Assembly (NCBI RefSeq): GCF_029964055.1 | Contig: NZ_CP124836.1 | Coordinates: 1,612,001 to 1,676,000 of the forward strand | DNA: 64,000 nucleotides | Direction: 5' to 3' | Source of the DNA: Arthrobacter sp. EM1 | GTDB lineage: Bacteria; Actinomycetota; Actinomycetes; Actinomycetales; Micrococcaceae | In this document: piece by piece, positions 24,782 through 33,678 of the stretch | How the letters are laid out: every line of letters starts with the position of its first letter | How positions within the stretch are numbered: the stretch's first letter is position 1 | Notes under the pieces: model-generated | Told to the model about the DNA's origin: nothing | What the model saw: only the letters and a program-made list of their open reading frames with translations | The model's database searches: none | Translations under genes and position numbers: made by a program

Positions 24782-26038
24782 ATGCCCGCAAAGATATTTA
24801 ACCTTGACTCGTCAAAGAAGTTCGAGGACCAGGAGAAAATAGGCCATAACCGATGGCATCCGGAAATCCCTGCCATTGCCACGGTCAAGCCTGGTGAGTC
24901 GTTCCGGGTGGACTGCCGGGAATGGTTCGACGGCGCGATCGTCAATGACGACTCGGCAGACGATATCCTGAATGCTCCCCTGCTGACCGTCCATAAACTC
25001 AGCGGCCCCTTCGCCATCGAAGGCGCAAAACCAGGGGACCTGCTGGTGGTTGATATTCTCGACGTTGGTCCCATTCCGCAGGAAGATTCCGGCCCGCTCG
25101 CCGGGCAGGGCTGGGGCTACACCGGTATTTTCTCCAGAAACAATGGTGGCGGATTCCTGACCGATCAGTTCCCGGACGCTTATAAGGCCATTTGGGATTT
25201 CACCGGACAGATCGCAACATCGCGGCACGTTCCCGGCGTTTCCTTTACCGGGCTGATCCACCCGGGACTGATGGGCACGGCGCCGTCGGCTCAACTGCTC
25301 GCGAAGTGGAACAAGCGCGAAGGTGACCTCATTGCCACCAACCCCAACCGCGTCCCACCCCTGGCGCTGCCGCCCGAGGCCGGGCACGCTGTACTCGGAC
25401 ACCTGCCCGAGGCGGATTTTAGCCGGGTCGCAGCGGAAGCGGCCAGGACTGCCCCGCCGCGTGAAAACGGTGGAAACCAGGACATCAAGAACCTGTCCAA
25501 GGGCAGCCGGATCTTCTATCCGGTCTTCGTTGACGGCGCCAACCTCTCGTTGGGTGATCTGCATTTCTCCCAGGGCGACGGCGAAATCACCTTCTGCGGC
25601 GCCATCGAAATGGGCGGTTTTATAGACCTCCGGGTGGACATCATCAAAGGCGGCATGGACACCTACGGCGTCAGCGAGAATGCCATCTTTATGCCCGGCA
25701 ACGTCGACCCGCAGTTCTCGCAGTGGCTGGCCTTCTCCGGAACGTCGGTGACACTTGACGGCGAACAGCGCTATCTGGACTCGCACCTGTCCTACCAGCG
25801 GGCTTGCCTCCACGCCATCGATTATCTGAAGAAGTTCGGCTACAGCGGAGAGCAGGCCTACATGATCCTGGGAGCCGTGCCCATTGAAGGCCGGCTCTCC
25901 GGTGTTGTGGATATCCCCAACTCCTGCTCGACTGTCTACATCCCCACAGCCATCTTCGACTTCGATGTCACACCGTCGGCTGCGGGCCCGCACAAGATAG
26001 ATCCCGGCATGGGCGTGCCCATGTCCCGGAACGGCTGA
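24782..26038 (+). CDS. fmdA: Formamidase
   Basis: The 418-aa product belongs to the acetamidase/formamidase family (FmdA), which hydrolyses formamide to formate and ammonia in the cytoplasm. Family features include HNRWHPEIPA, WGYTGIFSRNNGGGFL, GLIHPGLMGTAPS, DLHFSQGDGEITFCGAIEMGG and the C-terminal VDIPNSCSTVYIP. The length matches the family. AAAGGAG precedes the ATG. With AmiS it gives the cell nitrogen and formate from formamide. Confidence 0.95.
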   Translation: MPAKIFNLDSSKKFEDQEKIGHNRWHPEIPAIATVKPGESFRVDCREWFDGAIVNDDSADDILNAPLLTVHKLSGPFAIEGAKPGDLLVVDILDVGPIPQEDSGPLAGQGWGYTGIFSRNNGGGFLTDQFPDAYKAIWDFTGQIATSRHVPGVSFTGLIHPGLMGTAPSAQLLAKWNKREGDLIATNPNRVPPLALPPEAGHAVLGHLPEADFSRVAAEAARTAPPRENGGNQDIKNLSKGSRIFYPVFVDGANLSLGDLHFSQGDGEITFCGAIEMGGFIDLRVDIIKGGMDTYGVSENAIFMPGNVDPQFSQWLAFSGTSVTLDGEQRYLDSHLSYQRACLHAIDYLKKFGYSGEQAYMILGAVPIEGRLSGVVDIPNSCSTVYIPTAIFDFDVTPSAAGPHKIDPGMGVPMSRNG

Positions 26039-26044
26039 TCGCCT

Positions 26045-26073
26045 GGGCCGGGGCGCCCGCGGCGCCCCGGCCC
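26045..26073. terminator. Perfect 13-bp GC hairpin after fmdA
   Basis: GGGCCGGGGCGCC-CGC-GGCGCCCCGGCCC begins seven bases after the fmdA stop. The stem is perfect and extremely stable but lacks a T-tract on either side. It lies between two converging genes and probably blocks read-through in both directions. Confidence 0.6.
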
Positions 26074-26200
26074 ACAGCACACCCAGCGTCACCCGGCCCG
26101 CCGCCGGAGGGAGCCGGACCGCCATCTTGGGCACGCTGGGTTGAGGCCTGCGCGGGCGCCGGCTCGCCCGTCAGCCGCAGGTCCGGGATCCGCCGCCCCG

Positions 26201-26623
26201 CTACTCTGCTGACGGCCGTTGCCGCTGCCGTTTTGTCGCCGAGCGCTGTTCCTTTGCCGCGAGTCGCCGGCGGTTGGAACCCCGCGTCGGTTTGGTGGCG
26301 CGGCGCCGCGCAGCCTCGGGCGCAAGGCCGCCTGCTATGAGGCCGGCGAGCTTTGCCAAGGCGATTTCGCGGTTGCGCAGCTGGGAACGCCGCTCGGAAG
26401 CGGTAACTGTGATGCTTCCGGCGATGAGGCGGGAATCCAGCCGGGTGACCAGCATCAGTCGTTGATCGTCCGAAAGCACCGCGGAGGCGACGACATTCCA
26501 CGTGAGCTCGACGCGGCTGTCCGAGGTGTTGACGTGCTGACCTCCCGGGCCGGACGAACGCGAGAACCGCCAGCCCAGTTCCGCCGCGGGAATCGTGAGC
26601 GCGGCCGACACCTCCAGATCCAT
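26201..26623 (-). CDS. arfB: Ribosome-rescue peptidyl-tRNA hydrolase ArfB
   Basis: This 140-aa release-factor-like protein carries the catalytic GGQ loop (RSSGPGGQHVNTSDSRVEL) near residue 28 and a long basic C-terminal tail (RRRLAAKEQRSATKRQRQR) that enters the empty mRNA channel of stalled ribosomes. It lacks the stop-codon recognition domain of RF1/RF2, as expected for ArfB/YaeJ. The length is typical. It is transcribed convergently with fmdA. Confidence 0.93.
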   Translation of the reverse strand: MDLEVSAALTIPAAELGWRFSRSSGPGGQHVNTSDSRVELTWNVVASAVLSDDQRLMLVTRLDSRLIAGSITVTASERRSQLRNREIALAKLAGLIAGGLAPEAARRRATKPTRGSNRRRLAAKEQRSATKRQRQRPSAE

Positions 26624-26749
26624 CCGCTAAGCCTCGCACAATATCGGCGCAGTTGGAGCCTCGCCATGGGCGAATCCACGGTCCCGGCAACGGCGGTCGG
26701 TGTCCGGGCCTGCGCCAACCAGCGAGCGGGTGTTATGCCCGACAAACAC

Positions 26750-26785
26750 TTGCACAATACGTTAGCCAAGGCTAACGTATTAATT
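26750..26785 (+). promoter_or_regulatory. Promoter-operator of the leaderless arsR-type gene
   Basis: TTGCAC (26750-26755) and TAACGT (26773-26778) are separated by 17 bp. A perfect palindrome, ACGTTAGCCAAGGCTAACGT with one extra matching base on each side (26758-26779), fills the spacer and overlaps the -10. Transcription would begin about seven bases on, at or next to the GTG at 26786. A repressor bound here would exclude RNA polymerase. Confidence 0.65.
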
Positions 26786-27106
26786 GTGCCTGATCTTCTG
26801 GAAGTTGCCACGGAGCCAACCAGGCGGGCACTGCTTCGACTCTTGGCAGCGGGGGAGAAAACGGTAACGGAGCTCTCCGCAAACTTTCCTGTGAGCCGCT
26901 CTGCGATCTCGCAGCATCTGTTGCTTTTATCCGATGTCGGTCTCGTCTCGGCCCGAAAGGACGGCAGGAACCGGTACTACGGTTTGGACTCCTCGGGGAT
27001 GGTCCGGCTGCGTGAACAATTCGACTCCTTCTGGACCAACGAACTGGATCTGCTGGTCGCTGACGCCGGCCGGCTCCGCCCACCTTCACGGCAAGGGAAG
27101 AACTGA
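26786..27106 (+). CDS. ArsR-family transcriptional repressor
   Basis: This 106-aa winged-helix protein (PDLLEVATEPTRRALLRLLAAGEKTVTELSANFPVSRSAISQHLLLLSDVGLVSARKDGRNRYYGL) belongs to the ArsR branch commonly paired with SRPBCC-domain genes. No metal-binding cysteine motif is seen. I place the start at GTG 26786 although the frame is open to an ATG at 26735, because the operator and promoter occupy 26750-26785. The mRNA would then have no leader and no ribosome site. Its stop shares a base with the next ATG. Confidence 0.85.
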   Translation: MPDLLEVATEPTRRALLRLLAAGEKTVTELSANFPVSRSAISQHLLLLSDVGLVSARKDGRNRYYGLDSSGMVRLREQFDSFWTNELDLLVADAGRLRPPSRQGKN

Positions 27107-28083
27107 TGTCCTACACAAAAACTGTTTTCCTCCCGGTTGACCCGGATACCGCCTTCTTGCTCATCACGGAGCCTGAACGGCTTCGCCGTTGGAAGGCCGT
27201 CGCGGCCAGGGTCGAGCTTCGCATCGGTGGAAGCTATCGCTGGACCGTTACCCCGGGACATGTGGCGCTGGGGACGTTTGTGGAAATCGAGCCGGGTAAA
27301 CGTGTCATCTACACCTGGGGATGGGAGGGGGACACCCAGTTGCCGCCGGGTGCCTCGACTGTGACAGTGACCCTGGAAGCGGTCGACGGCGGAACGACTG
27401 TCCAGCTGATCCACGACGGGCTAACCGCGGAGCAGGAGATCGGCCACGCCCAAGGCTGGAACCACTTTATGGCGCGACTCGTACTTTTGGCCACGACCGG
27501 CGACGCCGGTGACGATGACTGGGCGGCAGCCCCGGATCCGATCGATGAGCTTGCCAGCGCCGAAGCCACCCTCGCCGTAGTCCAACGCATTCTCCGCGGA
27601 CTCAAGGACTCTGACATGGGAGCCCGCACGCCCTGCGCAGGCTTCACCGTGGAAGGCCTCCTGAACCATCTCTTCGGGTCGATTGCATCGATCGGCAGTG
27701 CACTCGGTGTTTCCGTTCCTGCCCAGCCGACGGCCCCGCCCGAGGTTAGAATCGCCGACGCAGCGCAAATCGTCCTGGAAGCTTTCCGGGCCCGGGGCCT
27801 GGCGGGAAGCGTGGACATGGGCTTCGCGGAACTTCCCGCCACGATGGTGGCAAATATCCTGAATGTGGAATTCCTGGTCCACGCCTGGGACTTTGCGAAG
27901 GCCACCGGGCAGGAGCTCACCGTCTCGCCGGTACTCGCGGACTACGTGCTGGGCCTTGCCCGGAACACGATCAGTTCTCACCAGCGCGGCGGCGACTTCG
28001 CCCCGGGGACGCTTGTCGATGAGTCGGCGGCGAGCATGGAGCGCCTCGTTGCGTTCACCGGCCGTGAGGTCGCCGGCATCTGA
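27106..28083 (+). CDS. SRPBCC (AHSA1-like) protein fused to a TIGR03086/DinB-like domain
   Basis: Of 325 residues, about 1-140 form an Activator-of-Hsp90-like SRPBCC domain (FLPVDPDTAFLLITEPERLRRWKA, GWNHFMARL), a hydrophobic-cavity fold. About 150-325 form a helical TIGR03086 domain related to mycothiol-dependent isomerases (RTPCAGFTVEGLLNHL, VEFLVHAWDFAKATGQ). Both halves are usually separate proteins in actinobacteria. The gene is translationally coupled to the ArsR gene, which probably represses it. The ligand or substrate is unknown. Confidence 0.8.
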   Translation: MSYTKTVFLPVDPDTAFLLITEPERLRRWKAVAARVELRIGGSYRWTVTPGHVALGTFVEIEPGKRVIYTWGWEGDTQLPPGASTVTVTLEAVDGGTTVQLIHDGLTAEQEIGHAQGWNHFMARLVLLATTGDAGDDDWAAAPDPIDELASAEATLAVVQRILRGLKDSDMGARTPCAGFTVEGLLNHLFGSIASIGSALGVSVPAQPTAPPEVRIADAAQIVLEAFRARGLAGSVDMGFAELPATMVANILNVEFLVHAWDFAKATGQELTVSPVLADYVLGLARNTISSHQRGGDFAPGTLVDESAASMERLVAFTGREVAGI

Positions 28084-28237
28084 TAAGCCAACTCACGGCA
28101 GGAGCACACAATGCCAGGGCGGCCGCATCTGCTGCATCCCTTGCACAATCCCGCCTCCTAATAGTTCGCACGGGCGGGGCGGTCTCAGCGTCCATGCCGG
28201 GCCGTTCGAAAGGCGAACGCAGATGAAAGGACATGTT

Positions 28238-28564
28238 ATGAGCAAGTTCATCTATCTCTACAAGGGTCCGGCCACACCGATGGACCAGTTCACCCCGGAG
28301 CAGTCAGCGGAGCAGACTGCCGCCTGGGGCGGCTGGGTGGAGAAAATCGGGCCGGCCCTGCTCGATATTGGCGCACCGTTTACGCCTTCCCGTACAGCGG
28401 TGGTGGACGACGGTGCCGTGGCGGACTCTTCGGATCTGAACGGCTATTCGATAGTGGAAGCCGAAAGCCTCGCGGCGGCTAGAGCCCTGGCGGACGGACA
28501 CCCCTTCCTGTCCGAGCGGAAAGGGACGTTCACCTTGGAGATCTTCGAGCTCGGCGAGATGTAG
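28238..28564 (+). CDS. YCII-related protein
   Basis: This 108-aa YCII/DGPF-type protein (MSKFIYLYKGPATPMDQF ... GYSIVEAESLAAARALADGHPFL) has the dimeric alpha-beta-barrel fold and no confirmed activity. GAAAGGACAT precedes the ATG, and a hairpin with CGTTCG/CGAACG arms lies just upstream at 28203-28219. Such genes often accompany SRPBCC and ArsR genes, as they do here. Confidence 0.8.
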   Translation: MSKFIYLYKGPATPMDQFTPEQSAEQTAAWGGWVEKIGPALLDIGAPFTPSRTAVVDDGAVADSSDLNGYSIVEAESLAAARALADGHPFLSERKGTFTLEIFELGEM

Positions 28565-28701
28565 CGCCGCAATGAGTGGTGCCCCGGCGAACCGAGCGAG
28601 CTGCGTGCGGGTTTCCTCCGCCCGCTTCTCTGGCTCTCATCGAGCAAGGAGACGAGAATGGCCTGGTGCCAGCCGCTCGCCCCGCCGGGGACGGCAACCC
28701 G

Positions 28702-29958
28702 ATGAACGCCGCCGCCCTAACGATTCAGCGCATCTATCTGACGTTGACGCTGGGCAATACCCTTGCGGCCTCGTTCATATGGGGGATCAACACCCTCTTC
28801 CTGCTCGATGCCGGGCTGAGCAACCTTGAGGCTTTTGCCGCGAACGCCTTTTTCACCGCCGGGATGGTGCTGTTTGAAGTGCCCACCGGTGCGATCGCCG
28901 ATGGCTGGGGACGCCGGGTTTCCTTCCTGCTCGGCACCGTCACGCTGGCGCTATCCACCTACCTCTATTACCTGCTGTGGCAGCTTTCCGCCCCATTCTG
29001 GTTGTGGGCAGTGGTTTCCGTTGTGCTCGGCTTGGGATTCACCTTTTTCTCCGGGGCGGTGGAAGCGTGGCTCGTCGACGCGTTGCGGTTTTCCGGATAC
29101 GAAGGCGACCTGGAGACGGTACTCGGCCGGGGATTGATGGTCTCGGGCATCGCAATGCTTGCTGGCTCGGTGGCCGGCGGTGTCATCGCCCAGGCCACCA
29201 ACCTCGGCGTGCCGTTTATGCTGCGGGTGGGAGTGCTGATGGTGATGTTCGTTGTGGCCTTTAGGCTCATGCACGACGTCGGGTTCACTCCGGAACGGAA
29301 GGGACACCCGCTTCAGGCGACCCGTGCCGTACTCTCCGCCTCGATTGAGAACGGCATGAAGAATCCGCCCGTCCGGTACGTGATGTTCGCCGCGCCGTTC
29401 AGTGCCGGCGTCGGGATCTATGTCTTCTACGCGCTCCAGCCGTACCTGCTGGAGCTTTTCGGCGACCCGCACGCGTACTCCGTGGCCGGGGTGGCGGCGG
29501 CAATCGTGGCAGCTGCCCAGGTGATTGGCGGTTGGTTGGCGCCACGGCTGCGGCGCCTTGTGCAGCGGCGGACGACCTTACTCATTCTGAGCAGCGTTAT
29601 GGGGGCGGTAATCCTGGTCACTCTTGGGTATATCCAGGTGTTCTGGGTGGCCCTGGTGCTGCTGGCACTCTGGGCCCTGGTAACGTCCGCGGGCACCCCG
29701 GTGCGGCAGGCTTACCTCAACGACATGATCGCCTCGCGGCAACGGGCAACAGTGCTTAGCTTTGACTCGCTGATGGGATCAAGCGGCGGTGTGGTGGTGC
29801 AGCCGATGCTCGGCCGGGCAGCAGATGTGTACGGCTACTCCGCGTCGCTGGCGGTCGGCGGCATCATCGGGCTAGTCGCCGCGCCTTTCCTGCTGGCCAG
29901 CCGCCGCCAGCGCCACCGGGCCGATCAGGCCGCCGCGCCGACCGATTCCGCGCAGTAG
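28702..29958 (+). CDS. MFS transporter
   Basis: The 418-aa product has twelve hydrophobic helices and the MFS loop motif after helix 2 (GAIADGWGRRVSF). Helix 1 (LTLTLGNTLAASFIWGINTLFLLDAG) and FEVPTGAIAD resemble the drug:H+ antiporter branch often annotated as tetracycline-resistance-like. The substrate is unknown. I prefer the ATG at 28702; the frame is open further upstream but that part is not membrane-like. Confidence 0.85.
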   Translation: MNAAALTIQRIYLTLTLGNTLAASFIWGINTLFLLDAGLSNLEAFAANAFFTAGMVLFEVPTGAIADGWGRRVSFLLGTVTLALSTYLYYLLWQLSAPFWLWAVVSVVLGLGFTFFSGAVEAWLVDALRFSGYEGDLETVLGRGLMVSGIAMLAGSVAGGVIAQATNLGVPFMLRVGVLMVMFVVAFRLMHDVGFTPERKGHPLQATRAVLSASIENGMKNPPVRYVMFAAPFSAGVGIYVFYALQPYLLELFGDPHAYSVAGVAAAIVAAAQVIGGWLAPRLRRLVQRRTTLLILSSVMGAVILVTLGYIQVFWVALVLLALWALVTSAGTPVRQAYLNDMIASRQRATVLSFDSLMGSSGGVVVQPMLGRAADVYGYSASLAVGGIIGLVAAPFLLASRRQRHRADQAAAPTDSAQ

Positions 29959-30142
29959 TGATTCCGTGCAGTAATGATTCCCGCGGCCCGCCCGTGCTCT
30001 GCGTTGATCACCAGCAGGCAATAGTCATTTTGGCGCGGATCCAGGGACCGCCCCGCTTTCTGGCAGGTCCCGGACACCTTACGTTGAGCAGCCCTTCGGG
30101 CCTAGAGTTGGGCTTCAATAACCACGGCGACAGGAGAGTCAC

Positions 30143-30445
30143 ATGATTACCCTGCAGATCGAACACCAGGTCCGGGACTTCGGCATGTGGAGGAGGGCTT
30201 TCGACAGTGACCCGCTGGACCGGGCCGCTTCGGGAGTGCGGTCGTTCCGGATTTCGCGGCCGCTGGACCAAGAGGACTACGTCATGCTGGAGATGGATTT
30301 TGATACCCAGGAAGAGGCTGTGGATTTTTTGGGCCGTCTGCAGAACGACACCTGGAAGACCGGTGTGACGGCTCCGGCGTTGGTTGGAGAGCCCTCGACC
30401 AGGATTATAGAGATGGTAGCCATTAAGAAGGTGGCAGCCCGCTGA
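30143..30445 (+). CDS. Small conserved hypothetical protein (antibiotic-monooxygenase-like fold)
   Basis: This 100-aa protein (MITLQIEHQVRDFGMWRRAFDSDP ... DYVMLEMDFDTQEEAVDFLGRL) has the beta-alpha-beta-beta pattern of dimeric ferredoxin-like/ABM-type domains. No catalytic residues can be assigned. ACAGGAGAGTCAC precedes the ATG, an excellent ribosome site. It stands 23 bp before selO and is probably cotranscribed with it. Confidence 0.65.
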   Translation: MITLQIEHQVRDFGMWRRAFDSDPLDRAASGVRSFRISRPLDQEDYVMLEMDFDTQEEAVDFLGRLQNDTWKTGVTAPALVGEPSTRIIEMVAIKKVAAR

Positions 30446-30468
30446 GGCGCCACAGTTAGTCTTGGAGT

Positions 30469-31932
30469 ATGACTGCCACAGCTTCCTCACCTGTCAGCTT
30501 TGACGGCCGTTTTGCCCGGGAGCTGGGGGAGATGTCCATCCCCTGGCAGGCGGACGAGGCCCCGGACCCCCGGCTCGTGGTCCTCAACAAGCCCTTGGCC
30601 GGAGAGCTTGGCCTTGATCCCGCCTACCTTCGCGGTTCCGATGGGCTGCGGCTGCTGATCGGCAATCTGGTCCCCGACGGTGCGACTCCTGTGGCACAGG
30701 CGTATACCGGCCACCAGTTCGGCTCGTTGGCCCCTCGGCTGGGCGACGGGAGAGCGCTCCTGCTCGGCGAATTGATGGACGTGGAAGGCCGTCTCCGCGA
30801 TGTTCATCTCAAGGGCTCCGGGCGCACCCCTTTTGCCCGCGGCGGCGACGGACGGGCAGTGCTGGGGCCGATGCTCCGCGAATACATCGTCAGTGAAGCG
30901 ATGCATGCCCTGGGCATCCCCACCACACGGTCCCTGGCGGTAGTGGCCACCGGGCAGCAGGTGCAACGCGAAACGATGCAGCCAGGGGCCGTGCTGACGC
31001 GGGTGGCAAGCAGTCATCTGCGGGTGGGCAGCTTCCAGTACGCCAGGGGGACAGGGGACATCGGCCTGCTGCGGCGGCTCGCCGACCACGCCATCACCCG
31101 CCTCCATCCCGCCGCGGCCGCAGCCAGGCACCCCCATCTGGCCTTGTTCCAGGCAGTGATCAGCGCCCAGGCGTCGCTGGTTGCGCAATGGATGTTGGTG
31201 GGGTTTGTTCACGGCGTTATGAATACCGACAATATGACAATCTCCGGCGAGACCATCGACTATGGCCCCTGCGCCTTCCTGGACGCCTTTATTCCGGCGA
31301 CGGTCTTCAGTTCGATTGACGAGACCGGACGTTATTCCTACCGCAACCAGCCCGCCATTGCGGAGTGGAACCTCACGCGGCTCGCAGAGTCCCTCTTGCC
31401 GCTCTTCCACGACGAGCAAGAGCAGGCGATCGCCCTGGCGCAGGAGTCGCTCGCCGGGTTCCGGCAGCAGTACGGCGCTGCCTGGTCGGCCGGGATGCGG
31501 GCGAAGCTTGGCTTGGCTGCCGGCGTCGAAGACGATGTGGCTGCCACGATGGTGGACGAGCTGCTCAGCATCCTGCAGGCCGGGCGTGCCGACCACACCG
31601 CCTTCTTCCGAAGCCTTGGTGCTGCCGCCCGCGGCAACACCGGGCCGGCGAGGTCTCTGCTTCCCGACCCGGCGGCTTTCGATGCATGGGTGGAGCGTTG
31701 GAGTGCCGAAGATCCGGACGCGGATGCAATGGACCGGGTCAACCCCGCCTATATCCCGCGCAACCACCTTGTAGAGGACGCCCTCGCGGCCGGTACCGGC
31801 GGCGACCTCGCACCGTTAGGGCAACTTCTGGCCGCGGTGACCAACCCCTTCGTCGAGCGCCCGGGCCTGGAACGCTTCGCTGCAGCGCCGCCGGTCGAGT
31901 TTGGCCCCTACCGGACCTTCTGCGGAACCTAG
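30469..31932 (+). CDS. selO: Protein adenylyltransferase SelO (YdiU/UPF0061)
   Basis: The 487-aa pseudokinase-fold enzyme transfers AMP from ATP to Ser, Thr or Tyr residues of proteins and has been linked to redox stress. Family signatures are [53 protein letters not shown] with the metal-binding DYGPCAF, and the C-terminal TFCGT. The length is typical. This is the form without a C-terminal selenocysteine. Confidence 0.93.
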   Translation: MTATASSPVSFDGRFARELGEMSIPWQADEAPDPRLVVLNKPLAGELGLDPAYLRGSDGLRLLIGNLVPDGATPVAQAYTGHQFGSLAPRLGDGRALLLGELMDVEGRLRDVHLKGSGRTPFARGGDGRAVLGPMLREYIVSEAMHALGIPTTRSLAVVATGQQVQRETMQPGAVLTRVASSHLRVGSFQYARGTGDIGLLRRLADHAITRLHPAAAAARHPHLALFQAVISAQASLVAQWMLVGFVHGVMNTDNMTISGETIDYGPCAFLDAFIPATVFSSIDETGRYSYRNQPAIAEWNLTRLAESLLPLFHDEQEQAIALAQESLAGFRQQYGAAWSAGMRAKLGLAAGVEDDVAATMVDELLSILQAGRADHTAFFRSLGAAARGNTGPARSLLPDPAAFDAWVERWSAEDPDADAMDRVNPAYIPRNHLVEDALAAGTGGDLAPLGQLLAAVTNPFVERPGLERFAAAPPVEFGPYRTFCGT

Positions 31933-32059
31933 CACCTCGCCACCGGCCGGTCTGCGGGTTCATTGCTGGCGTCCGGCGCCAGGTCCTCCGCGGCCCTGCC
32001 GGTTACTGGCGAGTCCGTTTCAGCGGCGACACCGAGGATACCCCCGTCAGTATTTTGAC

Positions 32060-32148
32060 TACCCCCGGGGGTATCTGGGAGACTCGTGGCGTAGAACGGC
32101 CTTCGGCAGAATCGGCCGCTTGCCAGATACCCCCGGGGGTATTAGTGT
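32060..32148 (+). promoter_or_regulatory. Two CsoR/CstR-type palindromes before the MBL-rhodanese gene
   Basis: TACCCCCGGGGGTA (32060-32073) and ATACCCCCGGGGGTAT (32127-32142) are perfect GC-centred palindromes of the type bound by CsoR-family repressors (copper-sensing CsoR, persulfide-sensing CstR). The second exactly fills the 17-bp spacer between TTGCCA (32120-32125) and TAGTGT (32143-32148), so bound repressor would block the promoter. No csoR/cstR gene is in this window. The rest of the 31933-32195 gap shows nothing else. Confidence 0.7.
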
Positions 32149-32195
32149 TAAACCTAGTTCACGGGGACACCCCGACACATGACGAAGGAGAGCAC

Positions 32196-33602
32196 ATGCT
32201 TCTGGAACGCATTTACGACGAGGACCTTGCCCAGGCCAGCTACCTGATCGGCTGCCAGGCCAAGGGCGAAGCGGTAGTGGTGGACGGCCGCCGCGACATC
32301 GCGGTGTACCAGGCACTTGCTGCGAAAAACGGCATGAAGATCGTGGCCGTGACCGAGACCCATATCCACGCCGATTACCTCTCCGGCACCCGTGAGCTCG
32401 CCGCCGCTACCGGCGCGAAAATCTACGTTTCCGGGGAAGGCGGACCGGACTGGCAGTACGGATTCGACGGCGAACGGCTGCTCGATGGCGACAAGATTGT
32501 TCTTGGCAACATCAGCATCCAAGCGCTGCACACCCCGGGCCACACGCCGGAGCACCTGTCCTTCCTTGTAACGGACGGGGCGTTCAGTGACCATCCCGGG
32601 TACCTGCTCTCCGGCGACTTCGTCTTCTCCGGCGACCTGGGCCGGCCGGATCTGCTGGATGAGGCCGCCGGCGGTGTGGATACCCGATTCGCAGGAGCCA
32701 AGCAGCTCTTCACCAGCCTGCGGGAAAAGTTCGTGACCTTGCCTGACTACGTCCAGGTCCACCCTGCCCACGGGGCGGGCAGCGCCTGCGGAAAAGCCCT
32801 CGGCGCAATCCCGTCCAGCACTGTCGGGTACGAACGGCGCTTCGCCTGGTGGGCCCCGTACCTCTCGGCGAATGACGAGCAGGGCTTCATTGACGAGCTA
32901 CTCGAGGGCCAGCCGGACGCGCATGCGTACTTTGGCCGGATGAAGCGCGAAAACCGGCAGGGACCGGCGCTACTGGGCGCCCGCGCACCGCTGCAGGAGC
33001 TCACCCTGGCGACGCTCGCCACCGATCTCGCCGCCGATACTGTGACATTCGTTGACACCAGGCCCAACGACCAGGTTCATGAAGGTACCGTCATCGGCTC
33101 TGTGAACATCCCGGCCGGGAAGTCCGTGGCCAGCTTTGGAGCCTGGGTGGTCAACCCGGAAACGGACAAGAACCCGCTGGTGTTGCTGGCTCCGGACCAG
33201 GCTTCCGCGCAGGAGATGTGGGACCATCTGGTCCGCGTCGGCATTGACTCGGTGGCCGGCTATGTCACCGGCTTCGAGGGTCTGCCCGTCAGCATTCCGA
33301 AACTCATCCAGCCGGAGGAACTCGCGGGCTGCGACGCGGCCATGGTCCTGGACGTCCGCAACCGCACCGAACACGCGGCCGGACACATCCCCGGCTCGCA
33401 CCAGCTCAGCGGCGGCCGGGTGATGTGGAACCTCGACCAGCTCCCCGCCGAAGGAACCATCGTGAGCTACTGCCAGAGCGGCGTCCGGAACTCCGTCGCG
33501 GCCAGCGCCCTGCGCCGCGCGGGCTACGACGTCGTGGAACTGGACGGCAGTTACGCCGCCTGGGTATCGCGGCAGCCGCTGGATGCCGTCTCAGCGAGCT
33601 AG
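32196..33602 (+). CDS. MBL-fold persulfide dioxygenase-like protein with two rhodanese domains
   Basis: This 468-aa protein begins with a metallo-beta-lactamase domain of the ETHE1 persulfide dioxygenase kind (ETHIHADYLSG, His56/His58/Asp60; HTPGHTPEHLSF; SGDFVFSGDLGRPDL) and ends with two rhodanese domains. The first (about 275-360) lacks the active-site cysteine; the second has SYCQSGVR with Cys426. This architecture matches CstB-type enzymes that oxidise low-molecular-weight persulfides in the cytoplasm. The CstR-like operator upstream fits sulfide or persulfide induction. Confidence 0.88.
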   Translation: MLLERIYDEDLAQASYLIGCQAKGEAVVVDGRRDIAVYQALAAKNGMKIVAVTETHIHADYLSGTRELAAATGAKIYVSGEGGPDWQYGFDGERLLDGDKIVLGNISIQALHTPGHTPEHLSFLVTDGAFSDHPGYLLSGDFVFSGDLGRPDLLDEAAGGVDTRFAGAKQLFTSLREKFVTLPDYVQVHPAHGAGSACGKALGAIPSSTVGYERRFAWWAPYLSANDEQGFIDELLEGQPDAHAYFGRMKRENRQGPALLGARAPLQELTLATLATDLAADTVTFVDTRPNDQVHEGTVIGSVNIPAGKSVASFGAWVVNPETDKNPLVLLAPDQASAQEMWDHLVRVGIDSVAGYVTGFEGLPVSIPKLIQPEELAGCDAAMVLDVRNRTEHAAGHIPGSHQLSGGRVMWNLDQLPAEGTIVSYCQSGVRNSVAASALRRAGYDVVELDGSYAAWVSRQPLDAVSAS

Positions 33603-33625
33603 CTTCACACCCTGACACCGCCGTC

Positions 33626-33649
33626 GGCGGCCCTGGCGACAGGGCCGCC
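33626..33649 (+). terminator. Hairpin between the MBL-rhodanese and MFS genes
   Basis: GGCGGCCCTG-GCGA-CAGGGCCGCC is a perfect 10-bp stem in the 76-bp gap, followed by GTCGGTCTTCTGC. It could be a terminator or an attenuator that lowers expression of the transporter gene. Confidence 0.45.
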
Positions 33650-33678
33650 GTCGGTCTTCTGCTCAAACCACGTGAGGC

